The position numbers and the translations under genes are program-made. From Halomonas sp. (GTDB lineage: Bacteria; Pseudomonadota; Gammaproteobacteria; Pseudomonadales; Halomonadaceae): DNA of 64,000 bases. This document shows positions 26,811 to 35,329 of the stretch, piece after piece (the stretch's first letter is position 1; every line of letters starts with the position of its first letter). The notes below the pieces were generated by a model, which did no database searches, was not told where the DNA came from, and saw only the letters and a list, made by a program, of their open reading frames with translations. The DNA is taken from NCBI RefSeq assembly GCF_011050415.1, contig NZ_DRFS01000025.1:124001-188000 (forward strand), written 5' to 3'.

Positions 26811-27764
26811 ATGAAAGAGTCATTAGGCGTTTACGACTACTGGGCCTACGACCAACGACCAAAAATCGAGTGGCCTGGTGGCGCCAAGGTGGCCTTTTGG
26901 GTCGCGCCCAATATCGAGTATTACGAACTCGACCCGCCTCAGAACCCCCAGCGCAGTCCTTGGCCGCATCCGCACCCGTCGGTGCCCGGCTACAGCATTC
27001 GCGATTACGGCAACCGGGTTGGCCACCAGCGTCAGATGGCCCTGCTGGAAAAGTACGGCATTCGCGGGTCAATATCGCTGTCGGTGGCGCTCTGCGAGCA
27101 CCACCCCGAGATTATTCAGATGTGCAAAGAGCGCGACTGGGAGTTCTTCAGCCACGGCATTTACAACACCCGCTACACCTACGGCCTTAGCGAAGACCAA
27201 GAGCGGGCGATGATCCGCGACAGCATGGAAACCATTCACCGCCACACCGGCCAGGCCTGTGCGGGGTATCTGGCCCCTGCGCTCTCCCACTCCGAGCGCA
27301 CCCTGGATCTATTTGCCGAGGTAGGTGAAGAGCTTTTCGGCGACAAAGGCGGGATTTACACCTGTGATCTGTTCCACGATGACCAGCCTACGCCGGTCAG
27401 CGTGCGCTCCGGCAAGCGGTTTATCTCCATGCCCTACTCGCTTGAGATGAACGACACCATCGTCTACGCGGTGAACAAGGTGGAGCCGCGCCAGTATGCC
27501 ACTATGCTCAAGCGCCACTTTGACCGGCTATATCTAGAGGGCGCCGAGTCCGGCACGGTGATGTGCATTCCCACACACAACTACCAAGTGAGCTGTCCGC
27601 ATCGGATCAAGGCGTTTGAAGAGGCGCTTGAGTACATTACCGGCCATCCGGATGTGTGGGTCGCCACCGGCCGCGAGATTGCCGACTACTATCTGGCCAA
27701 CTATTACGACGCCGCACTGGACAGTATAGCGGCCCAGGCCGCCACTACAGGCAAACAGGGGTAA
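26811..27764 (+). CDS. Polysaccharide-deacetylase-family hydrolase, PuuE allantoinase / cyclic imidase-like (1)
   Basis: A 317-residue NodB-fold protein of the PuuE-like branch, which includes metal-independent allantoinase and cyclic imide hydrolase. VAFWVAPNIEYYELDPP opens the barrel, and SIRDYGNRVGHQRQM replaces the Asp-Asp metal motif of true deacetylases, a trait of this branch. EFFSHGIYNTRYTYGLSEDQERAMI and GYLAPALSHSERTLDL carry retained His and hydrophobic residues. It probably opens a cyclic amide or imide. AAGAGGAG lies 9 nt before ATG 26811. It is followed after 4 nt by a paralogue, so the two may form one complex or act in series. Confidence 0.85.
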   Translation: MKESLGVYDYWAYDQRPKIEWPGGAKVAFWVAPNIEYYELDPPQNPQRSPWPHPHPSVPGYSIRDYGNRVGHQRQMALLEKYGIRGSISLSVALCEHHPEIIQMCKERDWEFFSHGIYNTRYTYGLSEDQERAMIRDSMETIHRHTGQACAGYLAPALSHSERTLDLFAEVGEELFGDKGGIYTCDLFHDDQPTPVSVRSGKRFISMPYSLEMNDTIVYAVNKVEPRQYATMLKRHFDRLYLEGAESGTVMCIPTHNYQVSCPHRIKAFEEALEYITGHPDVWVATGREIADYYLANYYDAALDSIAAQAATTGKQG

Positions 27765-27768
27765 CGCT

Positions 27769-28716
27769 ATGGCGCTTAATGACGACTATCTCGACTACCC
27801 TTTACGCCGCCACGGCTACGACCATGAGCGCTATGCGTGGTCGATGCTAAGTGACCGCTCGCCGGTCACCTGGCCCGAGGGCAAAACCCTGGCGGTGTGG
27901 ATCAATATTTCGCTGCAATTCTACCCGCTTAACCAGCGCGGCAAGCCGTTTAAAGTGCCCAACGGCATGACCATGCCTTATCCGGATCTACGCCACTTCT
28001 CGCTGCGGGATTACGGCAACCGCGTGGGCATTTATCGGGTTCTCAAAGCGCTGGCGGCACATAACATCACACCCACGTTCGCTATTAACGCCCAGCTCGC
28101 TGAGCAAACGCCCTACCTGGTGCAGCGCTTGAAAGAGCACGGCGGTGAATTTATCGCCCATGGCTGGAACATGGATCACCTGCACTACGGCGGCCAGCCC
28201 ATTGAAGAGGAGGCCGAGCTGGTCAAGCGCTCCGTGGATACCCTGCGGCGCGTCACCGGTCAGCCCGTTCGCGGCTGGCTAAGCCCGGCCAAGCACCAGA
28301 GCTTCAACACACCCGACCTGCTAGCAGAAAACGGCATCGAATACTGTGCCGACTGGGTGAATGACGATATGCCTTATATTTGTAATACAAAGCCTTGCCA
28401 GACCAAAACAGGCCATTTGACCATGATGCCACTAGCCACCGAGATCGAAGACCAGTTTGTGATCGGCCAGAATCTGCACTCGGAAGATTCCTGGGTGACG
28501 CAGGTGAAAGACGCTTTCGACTTCCTACTGGAAGAGTCCCGCGAGCAGGGCGGGCGACTGTTTGCCTTGAACCTGCACCCCTGGTTGGTCGGCCAGCCCC
28601 ACCGTATAGCCTGCCTGGAAGAAGTGCTGGCGCATATCAGCGGGCATCCGGACGTATGGCAAGCGCCAGCGGGTAAGATTTTGGATGCCTTCCACCATGC
28701 AACGGAGCAGGCGTAA
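27769..28716 (+). CDS. Polysaccharide-deacetylase-family hydrolase, PuuE / cyclic imidase-like (2)
   Basis: A 315-residue paralogue of the preceding gene. It shares the SLRDYGNRVGIYRVLKAL motif in place of the canonical metal site, the GGEFIAHGWNMDHLHYG segment (HG of NodB motif 2) and GWLSPAKHQSFNTPDLLAENG. Sequence between the shared blocks has diverged strongly, so a different substrate or a non-equivalent subunit role is likely. The C-terminal ALNLHPWLVGQPHRIACLEE keeps the motif with the catalytic-region His. Starts 4 nt after the first copy and overlaps the FAD gene by one base. Confidence 0.85.
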   Translation: MALNDDYLDYPLRRHGYDHERYAWSMLSDRSPVTWPEGKTLAVWINISLQFYPLNQRGKPFKVPNGMTMPYPDLRHFSLRDYGNRVGIYRVLKALAAHNITPTFAINAQLAEQTPYLVQRLKEHGGEFIAHGWNMDHLHYGGQPIEEEAELVKRSVDTLRRVTGQPVRGWLSPAKHQSFNTPDLLAENGIEYCADWVNDDMPYICNTKPCQTKTGHLTMMPLATEIEDQFVIGQNLHSEDSWVTQVKDAFDFLLEESREQGGRLFALNLHPWLVGQPHRIACLEEVLAHISGHPDVWQAPAGKILDAFHHATEQA

Positions 28717-30137
28717 TGGCGATACTTGCCTATACCCACGATAGTTTTGATGCCCATCTGCCGCTGCTAATTATTGGTGCGGGCGCCTGCGGCTTGGTCG
28801 CGGCATTGGCCGCCCAGGAAGCGGGCGTAGAGCTTGCCGTTTTAGAGCGGGATGCCCTGCCCCGTGGCAGCACGGCGATGTCGTCGGGCTTTATTCCCGC
28901 CGCTAATACACGCTTTCAACATGAGCTGGGCGTCACGGACTCTGCCGAGGCCATGGCGGAAGATATTCAAAAGAAAAACGGCTTTGAAGCAGACCCGGCG
29001 ATTGTTGAGCTACTCGCCAGTCAATCCGGCCAAACCATTGAGTGGCTGGCGGATCAACACAGCGTGCCCTTTGAGCTGGTCGAGGGTTTTCTTTACCCCG
29101 GCCACCGTCATCTGCGCATGCATGCCACGCCACGGCGCACCGGCGAAGAGCTAATGGGCGCGCTGTTTAACGCTGTTGAGGCGGCGGGTATCGATATTTT
29201 GACCCAGGCGCGAGTGGTAGATTTACACGTTGATGACGCTCAGCGAGTGCGCGGCGTAACGCTTGAGCGCCCGGACGGCAGTCGCGAAAGCATTGGCTGC
29301 GATGCGTTGATTCTGGCCTGCAACGGCTATGGCGGCAACGTGGAGCTGGTGGAGCGCTATCTGCCCACGCTCAAACACGCGCTCTACTACGGCCATGAAG
29401 GTAACCAGGGCGATGCGCTGCTGTGGGGTCAGGCCATGGGCGCCAGTACTAAGGATTTGGGCGCCTGCCAAGGCCACGGTTCCCTCGCCACGCCCCATCA
29501 GACACTGATCAGTTGGGCGTTAATGATGCAAGGCGGTATTCAGGTAAATATCAACGGTGAGCGCTTCTCCAACGAGCACGGCGGCTACTCAGAGCAAGCG
29601 GCCAAGGTCTTGGCCCAGCCGGAGAAAATTGCCTGGAATCTTTATGACGCCCGCATTCATGAATCCGCACAGGCATTTGAAGATTACCGTAATGCCCAGC
29701 AGAGCGGCGCGGTATGCAGCTTTGCAAGCCTTGAAGAGATGGCGACTGGTTTGGGTCTGCCACTCACCACGCTACAGACTACCTTCACAGTGATGCAGCA
29801 GCATGCCGAGCAGCAAACGGAGGATGCGTTTGGCCGCCGCTTTGACTCAGTGAACCTGCTCAAGCCACCCTATTACGCCATTCGCGTCACCGGTGCGCTG
29901 TTTCATACCCAGGGTGGTTTGGAGGTTAATACCGCCGCACGCGTGCTCAATACCCAAGGCCAGGCGCTACCCAACCTGTTCGCTGCTGGTGGTGCTGCCC
30001 GTGGGGTATCGGGTTCCAACGACAGCGGCTATCTTTCTGGTAACGGGCTGCTTAGCGCTGTAGTGCTGGGGGCTGTAGCGGGCAGAAGTGCCGCTGAGTT
30101 GCTGCACTTAAAGCTCAGTTCAGCGGTGTTACCCTAA
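28716..30137 (+). CDS. FAD-dependent oxidoreductase, fumarate-reductase flavoprotein type
   Basis: A 473-residue flavoprotein. The dinucleotide fold is LLIIGAGACGLVAALAAQEAG (core IIGAGACGLVAALAA, about 17-32), followed by GSTAMSSGFIPAANTRF, the usual second FAD contact. HTQGGLEVNTAARVLN and GSNDSGYLSGNGLLSAVVLG are the C-terminal FAD-binding-2 signatures. The family reduces or introduces C=C bonds beside carbonyl groups (fumarate reductase, ketosteroid dehydrogenase, urocanate reductase). There is no signal peptide or covalent-flavin motif, so it is cytosolic. It starts in TAATG overlapping the second deacetylase-family gene and ends the operon; its stop codon overlaps that of the convergent recQ gene. 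Confidence 0.88.
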   Translation: MAILAYTHDSFDAHLPLLIIGAGACGLVAALAAQEAGVELAVLERDALPRGSTAMSSGFIPAANTRFQHELGVTDSAEAMAEDIQKKNGFEADPAIVELLASQSGQTIEWLADQHSVPFELVEGFLYPGHRHLRMHATPRRTGEELMGALFNAVEAAGIDILTQARVVDLHVDDAQRVRGVTLERPDGSRESIGCDALILACNGYGGNVELVERYLPTLKHALYYGHEGNQGDALLWGQAMGASTKDLGACQGHGSLATPHQTLISWALMMQGGIQVNINGERFSNEHGGYSEQAAKVLAQPEKIAWNLYDARIHESAQAFEDYRNAQQSGAVCSFASLEEMATGLGLPLTTLQTTFTVMQQHAEQQTEDAFGRRFDSVNLLKPPYYAIRVTGALFHTQGGLEVNTAARVLNTQGQALPNLFAAGGAARGVSGSNDSGYLSGNGLLSAVVLGAVAGRSAAELLHLKLSSAVLP

Positions 30138-32155
30138 CTGCCTAGCGATAGCATCGCCTCTGCCCACTGCCGCACGTCGGGGTAGCCGCGCTGTTCGAAA
30201 ACTGCAAAGCCGCTAATGCTACGCGCTTTAAGCGGTGTAAAGACCGGCATGGTTAAACCGCACAGAAAGTGCGCCAGCCGCTGGGCATTAGGCGGCTGAT
30301 GCAGCTGTTCGGTATGGCGCTGTATAAACGGAGCGGCAAAGCGTGTGAAGTCGTTATCCGATAGTGTGGGTAGTGGCGGCGCATCCGGCAGCCTAACGGG
30401 GTGGCCATAACACACCGAGCAGTGGCCACAGCGGCCCTGCTCGCTCTCGGTTGGCTCGTCATACGTGCTATTACTAAACGTGCTGTCACCAAAGTGTTCG
30501 GCTATTCGCCGCGTCAGGCAGCTTTGCGATTCAAACAGCGCCAGCATCGATTGCAGCCGCTCAATCTCGATGCGCTCACGATGCAAGCACTCGTCATATA
30601 GCTGGCTCGCCAGCGCCTCAATAGAAAAATTCGGCTGGGATACTTCGTACACATCGGTCATGCGCTTACCTTCCAGGGTCAGCCAGCCTTTATCCTGAAA
30701 GTACTCAAGGGCGGTAATCACGCGAGCGCGGGAGGCATCAATCTGCTGGGCCTGCCCGGCTTGATGCAAGCGGTCAAAATCCACCGTTCCCCAGGTGCGG
30801 GCGATGGGAATATTGTCGACCAGCAAACGCACAAAGGCCGCCCGCTCGCCTTCAAAACGGCTCACTAACTCAGCGGGTTCAATATGGTAGCGCAGCCGAT
30901 ACTCGGCGAGAAACGCAAAGCGCGGAGCGATAATGCCGTGCATCTCCAGCCGAACTAACAGTGTTTTCAGCGGCAGTGGACGGATATTGGTATCCCGGGA
31001 AAGCGTATTGAGCAGCACCTTCCACTGTCGGTCTGCTGATTGGCCTGCCGCAGCGAGCTCTTCCAACAGGCAGTAGATGCCCGCGTACTCAGGGGTATCG
31101 CCGTAAACAAAGTTCTCCAGCACCCGCAGACCATCACGGCCAGCCATGGTCAGGCAGTTGGAAGGCTGGCCGTCACGCCCTGCCCGACCAATTTCCTGGC
31201 TGTAGTTCTCGATGGATTTGGGCAGGTCATAGTGCACCACGTTGCGAATATCGCCCTTATCGATGCCCATCCCAAACGCAATGGTCGCCACAATGCAGGG
31301 CGACTCACCGCCCATAAACTGGCGTTGAATCTCATCACGCCGCTGGGAGTCTAGCCCCGCGTGGTAGGCCTGGGCGGCAATCCCCTGGGCCGCCAGCGCG
31401 TTTGCCACCTGCTCGGCGGTTTGCTGCAGGGTGACGTAGATAATCGTCGGCGCTTCGCTGCCTGGCTGCATCTGCGGTTTCAGCCAGTTGATCAACTGCT
31501 GCTGGCGATCCTCCATGGCGGGTGCCACCAGCAGCTCAAGATTGGGGCGATAGAAGCCGGTGGTGATAACGTTCTCTGGCGCGATAGCAAATTTCTCGCC
31601 CATATCGGCAATCACCGTGGGCGTTGCCGTGGCGGTAAGCAGCAGCACCTGGGGAATGGCAAAATCGCGCTGGTAGTCCGGCAGTTTGAGGTAATCAGGG
31701 CGGAAGTTATGCCCCCACTCAGAGAGGCAGTGGGCTTCATCCACGACCAACAGCGATATCTGAACCTGGCGGAGAAAATTGCGAAACCGCTCGTTTTTCA
31801 ACCGCTCCACCGACACCATCAGAATCTTAAGCTCGCCACTTTTAGCCCGCTCCATCACATCTCGGGTGGTGTCACGATCCTGCGTGGAATCAATACTTGC
31901 CGCCGCAATGCCGTGGCGCGTTAGAAAAGAGAGCTGATCCTGCATCAGCGCCAGCAACGGCGACACCACTAAGGTGAGATGGGGTAAATGCAACGCTGGA
32001 AGCTGATAGCAAAGCGACTTGCCCGCACCGGTGGCAAAAATCGCCGCCGTGGAGTGGCCATCCAATACCCGGGACACTACCGCCTGCTGACCGCCACGAA
32101 AGTCATCAAAACCGAATACGTCTTTCAGGGTTTGCTGGGGGGATGTGGGGGGCAT
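30134..32155 (-). CDS. recQ: RecQ-family ATP-dependent DNA helicase
   Basis: A 673-residue 3'-5' superfamily 2 helicase. Walker A is ATGAGKSLCYQLPAL, the DEAH box is VVDEAHCLSEWGHNFRPDY, motif III TATATPTV, and motif VI QEIGRAGRDGQPSNC. The zinc-binding region near residue 570-580 retains GRCGHCSVC. It is longer than E. coli RecQ (609) and the far C-terminus has no clear HRDC domain. ATG 32155 has AGGAG 5 nt upstream; a GTG at 32161 overlaps that site and is less likely. It is the last gene of a truC-tcdA-DUF1653-recQ run. Confidence 0.93.
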   Translation of the reverse strand: MPPTSPQQTLKDVFGFDDFRGGQQAVVSRVLDGHSTAAIFATGAGKSLCYQLPALHLPHLTLVVSPLLALMQDQLSFLTRHGIAAASIDSTQDRDTTRDVMERAKSGELKILMVSVERLKNERFRNFLRQVQISLLVVDEAHCLSEWGHNFRPDYLKLPDYQRDFAIPQVLLLTATATPTVIADMGEKFAIAPENVITTGFYRPNLELLVAPAMEDRQQQLINWLKPQMQPGSEAPTIIYVTLQQTAEQVANALAAQGIAAQAYHAGLDSQRRDEIQRQFMGGESPCIVATIAFGMGIDKGDIRNVVHYDLPKSIENYSQEIGRAGRDGQPSNCLTMAGRDGLRVLENFVYGDTPEYAGIYCLLEELAAAGQSADRQWKVLLNTLSRDTNIRPLPLKTLLVRLEMHGIIAPRFAFLAEYRLRYHIEPAELVSRFEGERAAFVRLLVDNIPIARTWGTVDFDRLHQAGQAQQIDASRARVITALEYFQDKGWLTLEGKRMTDVYEVSQPNFSIEALASQLYDECLHRERIEIERLQSMLALFESQSCLTRRIAEHFGDSTFSNSTYDEPTESEQGRCGHCSVCYGHPVRLPDAPPLPTLSDNDFTRFAAPFIQRHTEQLHQPPNAQRLAHFLCGLTMPVFTPLKARSISGFAVFEQRGYPDVRQWAEAMLSLGS

Positions 32156-32183
32156 GAACACTCCTGGTTAACGAAAGGCTGGC

Positions 32184-32402
32184 TTAAAACGCCTTCTCCA
32201 GCGCAAAGCGCGGTTGGGTGTGCCCTTCTTTGGTGATGGTTTCCGTAAACATCCCAAGCGGGCGCACCCACAGGCCGTAGTCGCCGTAGAGGGCGCGATA
32301 GACCACCACGTGCTCTTCGCTTTCGCTGTGCTGGGCGGTGCCCATCACTTCGTACAAATTGCCTTTGTAGTGACGATATATACCGGGAACGGGCGTGGTC
32401 AT
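32184..32402 (-). CDS. DUF1653 family protein
   Basis: A 72-residue protein matching DUF1653: PGIYRHYKGNLYEVMGTAQHSESEEHVVVYRALYGDYGLWVRPLGMF carries the family's conserved GxYxHYKG and VVYxxLYG patterns (seen as GIYRHYKGNLYEV and VVVYRALYGDYGLWVRP). Function unknown. Its ATG overlaps the tcdA stop by 4 nt (ATGA), so it is translated from the same message. Confidence 0.9.
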   Translation of the reverse strand: MTTPVPGIYRHYKGNLYEVMGTAQHSESEEHVVVYRALYGDYGLWVRPLGMFTETITKEGHTQPRFALEKAF

Positions 32403-33292
32403 TCGCTTTCCTTGTCAGTGGTACTCTTGTCAGTGGTATTTGCAGCGGCTGGCTGATTGGCTTTTTTGGCGAGGCGCTCCAGCACTTTTGAGGCGGCCAC
32501 GAAGCCAAAGGTGCCGGTCAGAAAGGTAGCGGCGCCAAAGCCTGAGGCGCAGTCCAAGCGCGTAGCATCGCCGCCGCCGGGCTTTTGCAGGCACACTTCG
32601 CCATCGGCGCTGGGATACACCAACTGCTCGTCGGAGTAGACGCACTCTACCGAGAAGCGCCGCTTGGGGTTACGGGAGAAGCCGTAGTCCCGGCGCAGCC
32701 GCGAGCGCACCTTGGATAACAGTGGGTCGTGCTCGGTGCGGGTGAGATCAGCGACTTGGATACGCGTGGGGTCGGTCTGCCCACCTGCCGCACCGGTGAC
32801 GGTAATCGGTATTTTGCGCCGCTTGCACCAGGCAATCAGCGCGGCCTTGGCAATTACGCTGTCGATGGCATCCACCACGTGGTCAGCGTCATCAGGAATA
32901 CGCTCGGCCAAATTAGTGGGCGTAACGAAGGCGGTGTCGGCCACAATATCAATTTCCGGGGCAATCAGGCGGCAGCGCTCAGCTAGCACATCGACCTTAG
33001 GCTGGCCAATAGTGCCATCGAGCGCATGGAGCTGGCGGTTAACATTGGAAACGCATACGTCATCAAGATCGATCAGCGTCAGTTTACCAATGCCCGAGCG
33101 CGCCAGCGCTTCCACTGTCCAGCTTCCCACCCCACCCACACCGACCACCACCACATGGGCATGACGAAATGCGTCGGCAGCACGCTGGCCGTAGAGGCGG
33201 CGAATCCCACCAAAGCGAAAGTCGTAATCCCCTGAGGCTGGAATTGGCTCGTTAGAAGGTTCAGCTAAGGACATAGGAATAGACTCACTCAT
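32399..33292 (-). CDS. tcdA: tRNA threonylcarbamoyladenosine dehydratase
   Basis: A 297-residue E1-like enzyme that cyclises t6A37 of tRNA to ct6A using ATP. The nucleotide-binding glycine loop is VVVVGVGGVGSWTVEALARSG (core VGVGGVGSW, about 49-57), with IDLDDVCVSNVNRQ, DAIDSVIAKAALI and TGAAGGQTDPTRI being typical of TcdA/CsdL. The C-terminal tail after about 280 is Lys/Thr-rich and variable. It overlaps truC upstream and DUF1653 downstream by 4 nt each. Confidence 0.94.
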   Translation of the reverse strand: MSESIPMSLAEPSNEPIPASGDYDFRFGGIRRLYGQRAADAFRHAHVVVVGVGGVGSWTVEALARSGIGKLTLIDLDDVCVSNVNRQLHALDGTIGQPKVDVLAERCRLIAPEIDIVADTAFVTPTNLAERIPDDADHVVDAIDSVIAKAALIAWCKRRKIPITVTGAAGGQTDPTRIQVADLTRTEHDPLLSKVRSRLRRDYGFSRNPKRRFSVECVYSDEQLVYPSADGEVCLQKPGGGDATRLDCASGFGAATFLTGTFGFVAASKVLERLAKKANQPAAANTTDKSTTDKESE

Positions 33293-34062
33293 AGTGCTTG
33301 CAAGGCTGAAGGCGTTTTTTGCGGCGGCGTGCGAATACTATCCAGCGGCAAATGACCCGCCCAGCCAAGGTGATTAAACAGCGAGGTCATGGTGTCGTCC
33401 AGGGCACAGCTTAATTGTACGCGCTTATCGAGCAGCGGATGGTCGAAGGCCAAGTAGGTAGCCGCCAGCAGTAAACGCGGCGCCCCCAGCTGTTCGGCGA
33501 AAAAGCGGTTGTGAACACTTTTACCGTGCTTGGCATCGCCAATAATCGGGTAGCCCCGCCGCGAAAGGTGGCGACGAATCTGGTGTCGCCGCCCAGTCAG
33601 CGGCCGCGCTTCTACCAGCGAGTAACGCGCCACCGGGTAGCGGTCAACCTGCACCGGCAGCTCCACGCTATCCAGACGACGAATATCGGTCATCGCGGGC
33701 ATGGCTGGCATTTCGGCTTTGGGTCGCGTGCCGTCCTCTTCTCGCAGCGGATAATCCAAGCGCTCGCTTTCCGGCGCTTTACCGCGCACCACCGCTAAAT
33801 AGCGCTTCTCTACCTGGCGCTCGCTAAAGGCTTCGCTGAGCAGGCCTGCCACTGACGAGGAGAGCGCAAACACCATCACACCGGAGGTAGGCCGATCCAA
33901 ACGGTGAACAGGATAGACCCGTTTGCCAAGCTGATCGCGCAGCCGCTGAAGCAGAAATTCCGTTTCGCCACGGGCTAACGCCGAACGATGCACCAGCAGC
34001 CCTGATGGCTTATGCACTGCAACAAGATACTCATCCTGATAGAGGATGTTGAGTGGCGTCAT
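33289..34062 (-). CDS. truC: RluA-family tRNA pseudouridine synthase, TruC-like
   Basis: A 257-residue pseudouridine synthase starting at ATG 34062, with GGGAG 4 nt upstream; an ATG at 34104 would add 14 residues. E. coli TruC, which modifies U65 of tRNA, has similar length. LYQDEYLVAVHKPSGLLVHRS is the family opening, and the catalytic Asp lies in YPVHRLDRPTSGVMVFALSS. LTGRRHQIRRHLSRRGYPIIGDAKHG is typical too (core GRRHQIRRH). There is no S4 domain. First of four overlapping genes; adjacency to tcdA makes a tRNA-modification operon. Confidence 0.92.
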   Translation of the reverse strand: MTPLNILYQDEYLVAVHKPSGLLVHRSALARGETEFLLQRLRDQLGKRVYPVHRLDRPTSGVMVFALSSSVAGLLSEAFSERQVEKRYLAVVRGKAPESERLDYPLREEDGTRPKAEMPAMPAMTDIRRLDSVELPVQVDRYPVARYSLVEARPLTGRRHQIRRHLSRRGYPIIGDAKHGKSVHNRFFAEQLGAPRLLLAATYLAFDHPLLDKRVQLSCALDDTMTSLFNHLGWAGHLPLDSIRTPPQKTPSALQAL

Positions 34063-34179
34063 AACACTCCCAGGTAAAAGCTGGCGACAAAAAATATCGT
34101 TCACTATAACAACAGGGCGCTATTGTCGCGGCTTGGCAATGAGATGTCATCTGCGCGATACGCTATCTCTCCCTATCAG

Positions 34180-35145
34180 TTAGTCAGGAGGCGCATGAAC
34201 ATCCGTCAATTCTTGAGAGTTTGGTATATGCGGCAATTTCCCAGGCGGAATGTGCTCTTTAATAAACGCCAGGAAAGCCTGGGTAGCACTCGGCAAGGTT
34301 CGTTTGGCGAGGGTTTGGACTTCGATAAAGCGTGAGTCCATGCCCTGGTCACGAATTGGAATCGCGACCACACGCTGTTGATGAATGCGGTAACGAACAG
34401 AGATCTCTCCGGCAAGCGCAACCCCGCCTCCCAGCATGGCGAAGTTAATCAATGCCTCGGTGTAGTCACTGCTAAAAATGGACTCAAACGCCAGGTTTTG
34501 GCGGCTACAGCAGATATCAAACAGCTGTCGCAGGGTCGTTTCTGGCGAGGGTAGCGCCAACGGATAGCGCTGCAACTGCGCTAGCGATATGTGTTTTTTA
34601 GTGGCTAGCTCATGGTCCGGTGAAACCAGCGCCATAATCGGCGCAGGTTGTCTAAGGGAGACGGTAATATCTGCTTCGGGCTTTAGGCTGAAGGTGATAC
34701 CGATGTCCGCATCGCCCTCCCTGACATGCCGGGTCGCCTGAGCAGGCGGCCCCACCATCAAGTGAAAATGAATACCGCTGTAGCGCTTTCGAAAAGCTGC
34801 TATTGCGGCAGGTAAAAAGTCTACGGCAAACCCTTCTGAACTGGCCAGGCGCACCTTGCCACGCTGTAATCCACGCAGCGCCAGGATTTCACTGCCAATG
34901 CGGTCGGCTTCAAGCTGCATATGGCGGGCATGCACCGCCAACAACTCCCCCGCGGCACTTGGCACCATGCCCCGCGCACGGCGTTCAAACAGCAGTGTGT
35001 CCAACTCGCTTTCCAGCCGGGCAATCTGACGACTGATCGCCGAAGGCGCCACATTTAACTTCCCCGAGGCTTCGCTGATGGAGCCGCAGCGCACGACTTC
35101 TAAAAAATAGCGTAACGCCGTTTCTTGTAGCACGCGTGGATTCAT
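34180..35145 (-). CDS. LysR-family transcriptional regulator
   Basis: A 321-residue LysR regulator from ATG 35145, chosen because AAAGGAG is 5 nt upstream. The helix-turn-helix is ALRYFLEVVRCGSISEASGKLNVAPSAISRQIARLE (core ISEASGKLNVAPSAISRQI, about 24-42). The effector domain runs from about 92 to 300. It faces the Opp-type operon across 184 nt containing a T-N11-A palindrome, so it probably controls that operon in response to its substrate or product. Confidence 0.92.
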   Translation of the reverse strand: MNPRVLQETALRYFLEVVRCGSISEASGKLNVAPSAISRQIARLESELDTLLFERRARGMVPSAAGELLAVHARHMQLEADRIGSEILALRGLQRGKVRLASSEGFAVDFLPAAIAAFRKRYSGIHFHLMVGPPAQATRHVREGDADIGITFSLKPEADITVSLRQPAPIMALVSPDHELATKKHISLAQLQRYPLALPSPETTLRQLFDICCSRQNLAFESIFSSDYTEALINFAMLGGGVALAGEISVRYRIHQQRVVAIPIRDQGMDSRFIEVQTLAKRTLPSATQAFLAFIKEHIPPGKLPHIPNSQELTDVHAPPD

Positions 35146-35166
35146 AAGGGCTCCTTTCGTCATAAG

Positions 35167-35233
35167 CATTGCCGAAATGGCAATGATAAATTCTAAACAT
35201 TGCACTGGTGGCATGACTAATCAATAGATTAGT
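35167..35233. promoter_or_regulatory. LysR-type operator candidates in the divergent promoter
   Basis: CATTGCC-GAAAT-GGCAATG (35167-35185) is a perfect inverted repeat containing T-N11-A, the LysR box pattern. ACTAATC-AATA-GATTAGT (35216-35233) is a second perfect 7-bp inverted repeat 30 nt on. The first is close to the regulator's own start, as in autoregulation. Confidence 0.65.
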
Positions 35234-35329
35234 TTTAACTCAAGGGGGCAACTCCTCTAACAAAATAAAAGCCCCGCTGGTACGCCAAACGCTCATAACC
35301 TTTCTTAGTAAAAAATAACGAGGTATGAC

